Shown piece by piece: positions 1-13,000 of a stretch of DNA of 64,000 nt. Numbering within the stretch: the stretch's first letter is position 1; each line of letters starts with the position of its first letter. The notes under the pieces were generated by a model, which was not told the origin of the DNA, ran no database searches, and was given only the letters and a program-made list of their open reading frames with translations. A program made the translations under genes and the position numbers. This DNA comes from Microvelia longipes (lineage: Eukaryota > Arthropoda > Insecta > Hemiptera > Veliidae), in the NCBI GenBank assembly GCA_018340805.1, contig JACMZG010001870.1, forward strand, positions 50,996,861 to 51,060,860. Direction: 5' to 3'.

Positions 1-46
1 TGATGGGCCTGCAAAGTTCTAAATGGGCAATAAATAAATAAATATA
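1..46 (+). mobile_element. SINE 3' end (tRNA-SINE family with GGGC-AATAAATA tail)
   Basis: tgatgggcctgcaaagttc and atgggcaataaataaataa match the 3' end of the SINE copies at 54873-55100 and 17945-18205 (gatgggctgaaaggccctaa, acgggcatt). The body lies upstream of the window. Confidence 0.55.
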
Positions 47-159
47 TATTGTGAGAGTGACTAGAATATGTTTTTTACTAGAACTAATATAGTACTACTG
101 TATTCTAGTAGTACTAATATAGTACTACTGTATTCTATATGTATTCTGTATAGTACTAC

Positions 160-961
160 TGTATTCTTTTTTGGGTCTCACCTTGGATGAGAAGCTTACC
201 TGGAAACCCCATATACAGCAAATATACTTATCAACTGGCAAATACTTATTTTTGCTTAGAAAGCTTAGAGATGTCTTACCTGAACAAGTCTTAATTTCTG
301 TTTACAAATCAATGGTGCAGAGCAGATTAGCATATGGTATTCTTTTGTGGGACCATATAAATACAGAAAAATTACTCATCCAACAAAAAAAGATGCTTAG
401 GATTATGACCAGATCAAAACAATAAAACACTGCAAACCTCTATTTTAAAAAATTAATATTTTAACAATAGTGAATTTATTATATTTATTATGCTTTACTT
501 TATATTAAATCAAATGAGGCTGATTTTTTAAAATAAAGTCAATCATAGTTATAATACTCCAAACATTTGCTGCCAGTACAAATGCACAGGCTAAATAAGT
601 CCCAAGTTGGGCATTCAGTGTTAGGTATTAAGTTATTTAATAAGTTAGATTATACTAGTCAAAAGTTACCTTTAAAGAATTTTAAAAGCAGTTAAAGGAA
701 TTCTTATTAAAGAATCTTTTTATAATATTACTGAGTACTGTCTCTAAAAACTATTACTATCTAGTCATGTTTGTCTTGTCGTCTGTTGTCTGTTATATTT
801 TATTATGTATATTTTTTTCTTAAATTAGTTTCACTGGAATGTATAAAATTTTAAATAGTTTTTAATGATTATTTTAACTTATTTTGTAATGACGTATGCT
901 TTTGTCATAATTTTTTACATTATGTACACCCAAGCAAATAAAGACTTATTTATTTATTTAT
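160..961 (+). mobile_element. LINE fragment: reverse-transcriptase C-terminus and 3' tail
   Basis: The frame at 171-425 reads LTLDEKLTWKPHIQQIYLST and YKSMVQSRLAYGILLWDHIN, the region after the YxDD motif in Jockey/CR1-type RT (LG..LD..L.W..H, then QS.L.YG...W). Frameshifts follow. The fragment ends with a TTTA-repeat tail at 940-961. 5'-truncated, dead copy; related fragments lie at 7800, 18270, 19800 and 21330. Confidence 0.75.
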
Positions 962-992
962 ATCTAATAAAACTAACTGTTGATATGTGTAG

Positions 993-1076
993 GGAGGTGA
1001 GAAGAGAAGATGCAGGACTCCTTCCCCTTATACATTGATGGGAAAGAACCAACCTGTGCCCCCTCAACCCTTACAG
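993..1076 (+). CDS. MARF1: MARF1 exon 1 of the window (linker before the RRM)
   Basis: 28 codons, phase 0 at both ends, between gtgtag and CAG/gtaact. Encodes a basic, Pro-rich linker ([20 protein letters not shown]). No domain; support comes from splice sites, the open frame and the phase match to the RRM exon. It is the least certain of the 17 exons. Earlier exons lie outside the window. Confidence 0.65.
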
Positions 1077-4000
1077 GTAACTTAATCTCTCTCTACATCT
1101 CTATTATAGGCAGACTTAGACAGGAGTTGAAGGGGCTCAGTACTAAACTTTATTAATAAGCTGTTTCTTGCCAGATTGAAATTGGCAAATATGTTCAAAG
1201 GAAATTTGCCACTCAAGGCTTACTAGGTGTTTAGCCTCGCTCCTCAAATTTGCTTTTGGTCTGTACTGTAATGGAATAGAATCAACAAATAAATCCGATC
1301 CCCTCTCAGACATTAAACATTTTACATAAAACACCTTTTAAAAATGGGGAACAGTGAGGAAGAGGAGATGGGATGGCAAAAGAAGAGACGGAATGGCAAA
1401 AGACGAAAACCTGGTTCTACTACTATTAAATCAAATGTTCGCTATAGTTTCAAAAATTAATGCAAAATAATGTTTAAGCTAGATTTAAGGAAAATAGAGG
1501 TAAAAGTCAGAGGTTTTAGAAAAATTGAGGTGTGAGTTAAAGGTTTAACCAAAATAGAGGTTAAAAAATTGAGGTGTGGTTGGAGGTTTAGCAAATAGAG
1601 GTGTGAGTTGGAGGTTTAACCATAGAGGTTAAAGTCAGAGGGTTAAAAATTGAGGTGAGTGGGAGGTTTAACCAAAATAGAGGTTAAAAAAATTGAGGTA
1701 TGAGGAGGTTTACCAAATAAAGGAGTTGGAAAAATAAAGGTTAAAAAAATTGAGGTGTCAGTTGGAGGTTTAATCAAAATAGAGGTTAAAGTCAGAGGGT
1801 TAAGAAAAATTGAGGTGTGAGTGGGTTTAACCAAAAGAGGTTAAAAAATTGAGGTGTAAGTTAGAGGTTTAACCAAAATAGAGGTTTAAGAAAAATTGAA
1901 GGTGGGTCAGAACAAAATATAACATACTTAACCTTGAATTAAAATAATACTAGTATAGAAGTTGCAAATCTATATTATTCCGTTGGTGGTCTCCTGCATT
2001 CTGGGCTATTTTCAATCACCTTCCTTGCAGTTTGTCCCTCTCTTCTTAATCCCACTAACAAACCATTTGAGCTTTCTTGTTTTTTTATTCCTGACAATAT
2101 CTGGATAAAGATTTTTCAAATAATCTGTGCTTGGCATAGAGTTGTTTAAAACTCCCATTGGTCACTAAACTTTACAGATACAAGTGATTTGAATGTTGTT
2201 ACAGATGTACGGAGGTAGGGGAGGTGCGGACGAGGCCCAGGTGCTCAACCAGGCCAGTGCTCTGCAGACCAACTCTAGTGGCCCCGTCGAGCTCAACATA
2301 TCTAATCTTGATTATAGGTTTGATGCTAATGAACTGAAGACTACTCTGATGGACATGTTTAGTCAGCATGTACCTGTGAGTATACATTAGGTTTTAATGG
2401 AGTTACCCGTGCTGTAGTCGTTAAGGTACGCGACCAATACACAGAAAGAATGGACTTAAGTCATGGGTTCAATCCCAGCACGGGCCTCTGGGATTTTTAT
2501 GAGAGGGATAAAATTTCTGCATACTACATCCTTCAGAAGGGACGTAAAGCCGGTGGTCTCGAGCCTGTGTGTTATCAGGTACTCGTTAAAGATCCCTTAC
2601 CCTAAATGAAACTGGGTATAGGCAAAATTTAGGACCCTCATTGTAGATTCATTATAATACTATACTGTTTTGCCTTGTAGTTTAAAGTGTGTGGAGGTTT
2701 GGTTTAACAATGAGAACACGTGATGTTCCTAGTTTACACTAGACTATAAGAGTCAGTGAAAATATGTATAATTCCTTGATAAAGCATGAGAGGAACCATA
2801 GAAATTCACGGCTCTTCTTTCTAGATAAGGTGAAATATACCTACACTTGAAATTAAAAGGAGGAGAACACTACCTAAAGGAGCTGGCAAAAAGGGCCCAA
2901 CAACGTGGCCTACTTGCCTGGTTGTTACTACCACCCCCCCCCATATTACTACTACTACTATTAGGTTTTAATCATCAGGATGAGTGCGAATCAGTGGTAC
3001 ACTTAATACCATAATAGGAATGAGGAAGAAGGGGTAGGTGATTGAACAAGTAGATCACTCGGGGGTAGATCTGTTTTTTTGTCTAGAGTTCTCTACTCTG
3101 GGAAAAGTATCTAATCCACAGATGAGATGATCATCAAGGGGGTCCTGATGGTTCCTCCTCTCCCTAGTTACTATCACACGCCACTATAAGGTGGTCTTTA
3201 TCAGGGATATCCCACTTAAATAGACAAGTTAGTCAAAACGTTGTATTGACGCCATTGCTTTGTGGCCACTCTGGTGGCTAACAAATTAACAATTTATGTC
3301 AAAACACCTTCTTCAGAAAAATAATTCATTTTAACTTGTTTTCGTAGATAAAATTGCTGGGCAACCAATATTATTTACAGCTGTATTATTTCAAATATTT
3401 GTTAAAACATAAGTATGACTAAATTATTTTCGTTCAAAAAGCTAAAGAGTGTTAATTTAAATATATTTCAAAATTATCAGTTAATACAAAAGTTTTTTTT
3501 AATCGTTTTTAATTTGTTTAAGTTGGTGGAGAATTCCGTGTCTTAAGGGCTCAAGCTGTAACTTTCTTCTGCCATTACTTTCTATAATAACCAAGTTCAT
3601 TATAGGTACAATGGACCCACATACGAGGTTTAAGTACCTAGGAAATTATTTTCTCCGGAATATATAAAAAAAAAGTTCACCATGAATTGTATGAAATGTA
3701 AAAGACAAAAACTTGAGATTTTAAGATATTCAGTGAGCCTTTAAGAGAGCATTAATAGAGCCTTTAATTGAGATATTAGGAGTTATTTTCTTCATTATTA
3801 ATAGTTATTTAATATATTTATGTTAATAGTTATTTAGATGGGATTATCGGGGAATTTACCTCATTAGTTAAGTCACTCATTTGTCCGCAGTGGCCACCCA
3901 GTGCTGCAGTTGTTTCCCTTGGTGACCCTGTTACTGTTTAGTCCGCAATCTTTATGTTGGTTATGTTAATCGGTGGTCTTTTTTATAGAAAAGTTGAAGA

Positions 4001-7000
4001 CTCCTTAGAGTGTCTTGTTATAGTAATACTTACAGTTATAATCAGTTGACAGCCTGGGATAATTCTGTTGAACCTATGAAGTCGGTCCAATATAAAATTT
4101 TGGGTGTGGTTTAACATCCCGGACTAACGCTGTCATCTGATTTTAACCATGTGTTTTACTAAAGTGTGTCCTAAATAAATAAGATCAATAAAAACTTACA
4201 AAGATAAATAACATGTGGATAGTGTAAGTTGAAAAATGAAATAAGACATATAAATTATAGTCCAAGAGCCCAGGGGTGTTTTTGTTAATAAAAAGTGTAA
4301 TGGCTGGAACCGGTCTCAATTTTTGTTAAATTATCTTCCTGAACAAGGATCTGCAATTCTGCCGACTCGTATCGGATGGGTGTCCAGGCAGAACGCACTT
4401 TAGGGGTCAAAGGTTCTGCCTGGGACGCCCATCCGATACGAGTCGGCAGAATTGCAGATCCTTGTTCAGGAAGATATTTACGAAAAATTGAGACTGGTTC
4501 CAGCCATTACACTGTTTGTTAACTTGGGTAGTAAATTTGACCTGTAAAGTGCGTTCTGCCTGGGACGCCCATCCGATACGAGTCGGCAGTATTGCAGATC
4601 TTGTTCAGGAAGGTATTTACGAAAATTGAGACCGGTTCCAGCCATTACACTTTTTATTAACTTCGGTGGTAAATTTGACATGTTAAAGTGCGTTCTGCCT
4701 GGGACGCTCATCCCGATACGAGTCGCAGAATTGCAGATCCCTTGTTCAGGAAGGTATTTACGAAAAATTGAGACAGGTTCCAGCCATTACACTTTTTATT
4801 AACCAAACACCCCTGGGCTCTTGGTCTAATATAAATGTCTAAAAATTTTTAAAAAAATATTTTAACAAAGTTATTATAATCATGTTGATCCACGAGTGTT
4901 ATATAATTCTAAACCTAGTTGCCTAATCATTTAAATTGCAAATAAGATCTGTGTTATATTTATTGTTGTTGTTGTTTCAGGTGGTTAGCCTTATGTTGCA
5001 TAGACAGAACGACGGCAATATCGTGGCGAGTGTCAAAGTGAACTCAGTGGAAGATGCTCAGATGGCCATATCTAAATTACACCGAGCCAAGTTGGGTTAT
5101 AAGAGGATTATTATATCTTACGCACACACACCCAACCCCCACCACCCTCATTATCTTAGGTAAATAATTAAAAGTCTGAGATCATTCAAATCTCACTCAT
5201 TCAAAAGAATAAACAGAAGCTTAAAAAATATAATTCAAATTATAAAAGATATAGATATATACATAGAGATATATACTAGAGGGAGCATAGCCTATCTTAA
5301 TACATTGAGAGGCCTGATACATTTTTAGTGGGCTCTCAGGGTCTCTGTGTAACCTCATTGAAACCTCCTCCAAGAGGGAGTTAGGTTATAATTAATCAAT
5401 TGTTTTGGGCTTCCCATAGATTGTTTGTGTTGTGATTTGTATTTTAAACATTCTACTAAATAATTTACTGTTTTTTTTTTGTTCTGTTTATTTGATGATA
5501 ATGATAATCGAATGTGGTCAGGTTACTTTTTCAATGTTTCAAAATTCAACCAGTAGGGCCCCTCTAGTAATATATCTCTATGGATATATAGGTATACAAG
5601 ATATAGAAATAATATTAAAACTAAACAACATAAAAGTAATTATTATAAAAAAAAAACAGCTCTTATAATGGGATTCATTTGTTTAATAAGTTACCAAAGA
5701 GTTTAAAAGAAATGGAGGACCATAAACAATTTACTAAACAGTGCAACATGTTACTATCTCTTTCTCCACTGTACAACTACAAAATGTGAGCTCCATGATT
5801 TTATATTTTTTATGTTAATTATTTTATTAATTATGTGTATATAAACAAGAGGTACCATTGTGCTTAGAAATAGTACATAAAAATATAATTTAAAATTAAA
5901 ATTGGACATGTGCTTGAGTACTGTGTTGTATTTATTGGCAATAAAGGATTATTTATTTATTTATGGTTAGAATAGACCTGTAAAAAACATTGAGAGCTTT
6001 GGTATATGGAGAAGTTTACAATGCCTGGCATCATATTTGATTACAAAACATTTTTACTGACAAAAAGTTTCTTACTTCTAAACTCAGCAACACTGAAGAA
6101 TTATTTTTCATTTAAAAAAAAAATAAATGAGTTTAAAACGCACATTTCTTTGAAAAAGTGACATTGATCTGTAGATGTTAGTTAAATCATTAGTTACGCC
6201 TCATAACGTTTATATTTCTATGATGTTCCTTCAACTGGAGTAATTATTTTTGTAAAAATAAACTGCATAGGATTCTGCTGTTGTTGTTAGGGAGTTAGGT
6301 GTTCCGTTGGTATCTGTGTATATGTAGAAGATGAATTAGATGTTTCGCTTCCGCTGAGGGAGGCATCTTCAGGGATTTAGGACATCATGGATGAAAACAT
6401 AATGCTCTACAAAACTCAGCTTGATATTGGAGACGAGTGTGTTTTTATTTATACATGCAAAGAGACTAAAACTATTAGAGGGAGTACAGAACCCGATTAA
6501 CTCAGTGATAAGGAGTCTGGAAGTGAGACAGTTTCCATTGGAGCTTAAACTGTACTTACCCCTACTATAGTCTCCCTAGAGAAAGAATAGATACTCCCCA
6601 CCCCTCTACAACTCCTATTGTAGCATGCACTCTACTAACGACGGACATTTTTCAGTGATGCCACATTAAACCACTTTATTCAAAACTAACAATTAAAGAA
6701 TGCATGCACTAGATAATAATTAAAACTTATTTTAAATTCATTTTACTTGATTTAAAACAAAATAGTCGAAAAATAATGTAATATTTACGTGAAATTGTAA
6801 TTATTAGGAAAAATAAAAAAATGATGTCACCAATGTACCGTTACGGTATCTAGTTACCCAAGGAATGATAAGAGCTGTTGTATCTCCCTCTAATAGTTTT
6901 AGTTCTTGTATACATGTCTCTAACCTTGTCTTCAAGGACAGAGATTGTTGGGATAATAGGGTTTATAGGTCCAGTATGACTTGAAGGGTCTCCTGTCCAG

Positions 7001-10000
7001 GTGATGTGCCGACAAATAAAACATTGAATTCATCATCTATGGCAATGGCACAGTCCCGCCACAACTAAGTTTCATTTCATGATGGCTAGTATATCAACAA
7101 TTTTCGTCAGATCAATAGTGTAGTTTTGTTTATATGGCAAGACTTGTTATTTTTCAATAGTTATTGCTCCTCCTGGATGCATTTCTATAGAGTACAGTTA
7201 GTGTACTGTATGGAGTATCAGTTAGTGTACTGTATGGAGTATCAGTTAGTGTATGTATGGAGTATCAGTTAGTTACTGTATGGAGTACCAGTAGTGTACT
7301 GTATGGAGTATCAGTTAGTGTACTGTATGGAGTATCAGTTAGTGTACTGTATGGAGGTTGTGTACTGTATGGAGTATCAGTTAGTGTATGTATGGAGTAT
7401 CAGTTAGTGTACTGTATGGAGTATCAGTTAGTGTACTGTGCAAGTTGTGTTTCAGACACCAGATAGTCAGCCTGCTGAGGGAAGTACCAGGCTTCAAGCT
7501 CCCGTTGTTCAAGTTTGTTGAGATGTTTGAGTCCCGCTACCTGTCTACTGTGAGTGTGTCGGAGCTGCATCGTCTCAAAGACATAGTGACTGTTATAGAG
7601 GACAGCACTGGACGCATCCTCTCTCTTAACACGGAGCACCGAAACTCCCCTTCTCCTACTCCTTCCTTGGTCAGTTTTTAAAGAAGTCCTGTTTAAATCA
7701 TTTGTTTAAAATCCTCTAAACAGATAAAAAATACTATTTTTGACAAATTAATTTGTCCATTTTGCATCACTTGTATAGTGCTTCTTTAGTCTAGTAGATT
7801 TAGTTAAGATGTCCATTGACATACATACAGCAATCAGGACACTAAAATAACCTGGAATCAACATATAGATATGATAAGCTCTATGATAAAACACTGGGTT
7901 ATATGTACTAGGAAAATGAAAGGATACTTACCTGCACAATGTCTGAGAGACATCTATTTTGCGTTCATCCAATCACACTGTTCGTATGGACTGTTGATTT
8001 GGGGACACGTCAACACGGAGAGACTATTAATTCTACAAAAGAAAGCTCTGCGCATCATAGAAGGCTGTCATCAGATGGAGTCTTGTAGGGGTCTCTTCGT
8101 CAAGTATAAGATAATGACAATTGTGAATTTATTCATTTATCAATCGCTAATTTATGTTAAAAATAATCTTAATAATTTTTTGAAAAATGAAAATTTCCAC
8201 AATTATCCTACCAGAAGCAAAAGTATGTTGCCATTCCAAAACATAGACTAAAGAAGTCGGAGGTGGGAGCCAGCGTGTTAGGAATAAAACTGTTTAACCA
8301 CCTACCAGAGAACATTAGAATTTTGAATTCAGATAGTTTTAGCAAAGTAGTAAAGAACTTGATTTTGAATGAAGTGTTTTATAATGTTAATGAGTACTTC
8401 AATTTTAAATTTTAAAGTTTTAATTTTTTGTTCGTTTGACAAGACTATTGTAATGTGCAGTTACTTATTGGTTGTTTTATTTTATCTTATCTTAATCTAG
8501 CCAAAAAAGCAAGTTCTTGTACCTAAAATGGTCATTGACTAATTACTCAAATGTTTAGAAAATGCCAAAAGCTTGAAAGCATCAGTAATGTTAATGGACA
8601 AACATATATAAAAAAGTGTATTTTATAAGGAGTATATTTGCTTTGTACCAAATACCATATAAGAACTTGTTTTTTAGTACCAAACTGTACAAGTGCTTGT
8701 GTTGACAAATAATAAAAGTTGAATATTTGCCGTGCAGGTTGAAGCCTTCTGTTCAGTACATCACAGGGTGGAGGAGAGCTGTGGCTGGGCTGAACTAGAG
8801 CTGAATCCTCTTCCTAGAGTCAGTGTTCACATTGCTGAGTTCAGGAGTAACCTGATCAGGCTTGTTCAGTCCCACAACGATACTCTTCCGCTAGCAAGGT
8901 AATCTTATACTATGTAATCAACCGTCTTCCAATAATTATGAAATTTCACCTCTATCATATTTTTGTCTACAGCCATTACATTCACTCCCATCGATCACTT
9001 GAAGCTTTCAAATTAGATCTAATTTGTTACTAGTAGGTATTAGCTCTTAGAATTTTTTGCCAGGTGTATACTAGTCTTATATTATAGATGGAGGGGTGAA
9101 ATATGTATAACAGTATACCATTTGACTAAAATTCAATGAAGCTACAATAGCTATTGTATGTAAATTGAATTAATGTAATTCATTTTATGTAAATGTAAAC
9201 ATAAAAAATTCAATTCATGTTTCTTAAGTTAAAAATAAGTTATTTTTATTTTATAAATTATTATTTTTTATTTTATTTTATAAGTTATATATTTTATAAG
9301 TTATTTAAGTTATAAGTTTATTTTCAAGTTTAATTCATTGTTTCTTAAGTTAAAAATATGATTATTAAACTCAGTTTGTTACTTTAGAGCAATTCATGTC
9401 AAATTATTTAAAAAATATTTTTTGGTGGTAAAATGAAGGTCGTAGACAAAATATTCAGGATATAAAATGTCTTTCAGTTACCTCCAGGATTCACAGCACC
9501 CATTAAAAATATTTATATATCTCTTGTGTCCTCCCTGTAAGTATTAGTCTCTTTGTCACCAATGTACAGTTATGACACCTAGCTATGATCAGATCTGTTG
9601 TGTCCTCCTGTAGCGGTTCTAAATTGAGCGAGCAATTTAGATAAGCTCATACTCCCAATTATTGGTCAGAATGTTAAAATCATATCATTTTGTTACTTCA
9701 AAACTTCTTATTTCATTTTTGATTGTATCAGCATGTTTACATGCTGGTTACAAACCCCGCTATGAGAGAGAGGGTAGACTTTACGTCTAAGTAGAGATTG
9801 TCAGGGATTTAGTGGGAGAAGTTTGAGCATTAGGTTTTTGGGCACGATACAATCAGAATGGTTCTGACTCCTTTGCCCGGCGCCTCCACCAAATGTAACA
9901 GGCCTTTCAGCTCCAAATAAGTAGCTGAACAACACCTGCACGTGGGATCTTGAGTAGGACATATTCAGAAATAAGAACAAAGTAATTAAGGATATGAAGT

Positions 10001-13000
10001 AACATATATAGTAGATTAATTATACTAAAAGACAGATGATATTACAGGGGTATATAATTGGTCGGATCCCTGAAGGGAACCCAACTTAGTGTTATATGGT
10101 TACGGGTAACTATAAGTTACCTAAGTATAATGGACAGATACGATTATGTGGTCATACCTTAAGATGGGAAGTTATCACCCAGGAGAAGTCAGAACCATTC
10201 TGATTGTATCGTGCTCAAAAACCTAATGCTCAAACTTTTCCCACTAAATCCCTGACAATCCCTACATAGACGTAAACTCTACCCTCTCTCTCATAGCGGG
10301 GTTTGTAACCAGCATGTAAGTATGCTGATACAATCAAAAATGAAATAAGAAGTTTTAAAGTAACTAAATGATATTATTTTAACATTCTGACCAATAATTG
10401 GGAGTATGAACTTATCTAAAATGCTTGCTCAATTTAGAACCCCTATACTCCCTCTAAGTATTGGTCTCTTTGTCACCAATGTACAGTTACGGCACTAGCT
10501 ACCCCAACGAAGATAACATCTGTTGGTCCTCCCTATAAGTATTAGTCTCTTTGTCAAATGTACAGTTACGACACCTAGCTACCCAACTAATATCTGTTGC
10601 GTCCTCCCTATAAGTATTAGTCTCTTTGTCACCAATGTACAGTTACGACACCTAGCTACCCAACTAACATCTGTTGTGTCCTCCCTATAAGTATTAGTCT
10701 CTTTGACACCATTGTACAATTACGGCACCTAGCTACCCAACGAATGATAACATCTGTTGTGTCCTCCCTATAAGTATTAGTCTATTTGACACTACCCAGA
10801 TTTCATTAGTTCATATCAAGTACTTCACTTTGGGGAAGGGGGTTGTACTTTTGATTTGTCCTATTTAAAGGAACTATTTTGCCCAAACTTTGATTTATTT
10901 AGGGTTAAAATCTCTCGACATTACAAAGGCTTAGAACCCATTTGAAGGTGTATTTTACTCATATGAGGATTAATTCCTCATATTAAATGTTATTCCTCTC
11001 TCCGCTTGCACTGTGAGCTCTGTTAATATGTTTTTATGTTGTTGTTTAGTTTACACGAGTGCTACAGTGCTGAAATCAGCATGCTAGAGTTGGTAGAGGA
11101 CAGAGGAGTGCCTGTGGAGCATCTAGTCACAGCTGTACAGTCTGTGGAGTTAGCTGTTAGCAATACAGCTGTTAAATACCTGAAACCTGCCAGCAACACT
11201 CTCTCTGCTGGTATGTAAACGTTGCTCTGTACATTTTCTTTGCCTATAAATCATCAATAGTATATTATGTTACAAGACTGTGAAGGAGATCTTATTTTAC
11301 CATGGTGACTATATTTTATGTCAACCGAAGCAAGACAGTATTTTACCGTGGTGAATATATTTTATGTCAACCGAAGCAAGACAGTATAAGAAGCCAAGTT
11401 AAAAAAAAGTCATGCCCAGTTGTGTAACATATGCTATTTTTTAGCTTTAGTAATAGTAAACAACTATATAGAATAAAAACCAAATTTATTACCTCCTCAC
11501 TATAAAAAAGGCAATCCTAAGATGTTAAAGATTCCTCTTAGAGAATCTTGTAAGACATATTTTTTAAATAATGAAATTTCAACCATCTATTCTCTTTATT
11601 ATAATTATATACATTTATAATTATATATAATTAATTTTATTTTTAGAATAAGCTTTCATAATTAAATAATTTCATTTTTAGAATAAGCTTTCATAATTTT
11701 TGTGATGTTATTTATACTATAAGGCGCTGTCGAAGATCCACGGCCTTCTAGATCGTTGGACCACCAACAAACTTTTTTTATAACTTTTTTTTTCAAAATT
11801 TTCAGTAATTAGCCGGATTTGTGATAAATGAAGCCTATTTCCGTAATCTGCACGCTCTTTTGGTTAATCTCAAAGAGTATTTACATTCACTTACGATTTA
11901 TTTTTAACTTGGTACATACATAACTACTGTTAGACGTCTATGTTAACAAATATGACATGTCAAAATATAACACAAAATATTGACGTCTAACAGTAGTTAT
12001 GTATGTACCAAGTTAGATTAAAAATAAATCGTTGAGTGAATGTAAATACTCTTTGAGATTAACCAAAGGAGCGTGCAGATTACTGAAATAGGCTTCATTT
12101 ATCACAAATCCGGCTAATTACTGAAAATTTTGAAAAAAAAAGTTATAAAAAAAGTTTGTTGGTGATCCTACGTTCTAGAAGGCCGTGGATATTCGACCGC
12201 GCCTTATGGTAAATAGTTTTAAATAAAGAATTATTATTGCTATCGGATTCTTTTATTAATACCTAAAACCCGAACTTCCTTAACAACTATAGAAAATATT
12301 TATTGTTATTACACCAGACAGACTGGTCAATACTCTGTAGAAAAGTAGAGACTAACAAACATTGCTAAGTACAACAAAAACTCTTTGGTTTCACTACTCC
12401 TCTTATAGAACTTCCACATTTTTAATAACTAGAATAAAATGGCTTATAGTTCTATATCACATAAAATAGCATATCAATTAATGGTAGCTATATATTTCAG
12501 GCAACTCTGTGGCCATCTTCAGGCTTTTAAACATAAATCTTAAAAATACATATCACAATCAACTAAAATAGAACACAAACATTATAAAAATTTTAAAAAA
12601 GGCTAACGATGAATAAAATAATTAAACATTAACAAAAATTAACTAGGTCTGACTAGAAAAAAAGGTAACTAAATGGGTTTAAAATATCAAGGTTATAGAA
12701 GTATAACCTATCGTGAAACTTTATAGGTAGGAGATTCAACTACCTCAACCTGTTGGTTGAGGTTAGTACACTGGTACCGGCACTTGAGGTTGAATTTAAC
12801 TAACCTCAAAAGGCTTGATACCTCCCCTCCTTACATCTCACCATGTGCCATTTAGCCAGCTTTCTTTTTGTTTACTGTTCTGTTTTGGTTCCAAATCAAA
12901 ACTGTTCACTAAGTTACAAGTTTCACTAATTACACACATACAGTTAAAAAAACGGCTTCTTTATTTATATAAAATTTATTTTACTTATATTTTATCTATT

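Noticed and set aside
2199..2387. 62-codon - strand frame opposite exon 2
   Set aside because: Mirror frame of a conserved RRM exon; no own family signature.
7257..7466. Extension of exon 4 upstream as coding
   Set aside because: Open frame stems from the 24-bp repeat; the phase with exon 3 requires the acceptor at 7455.
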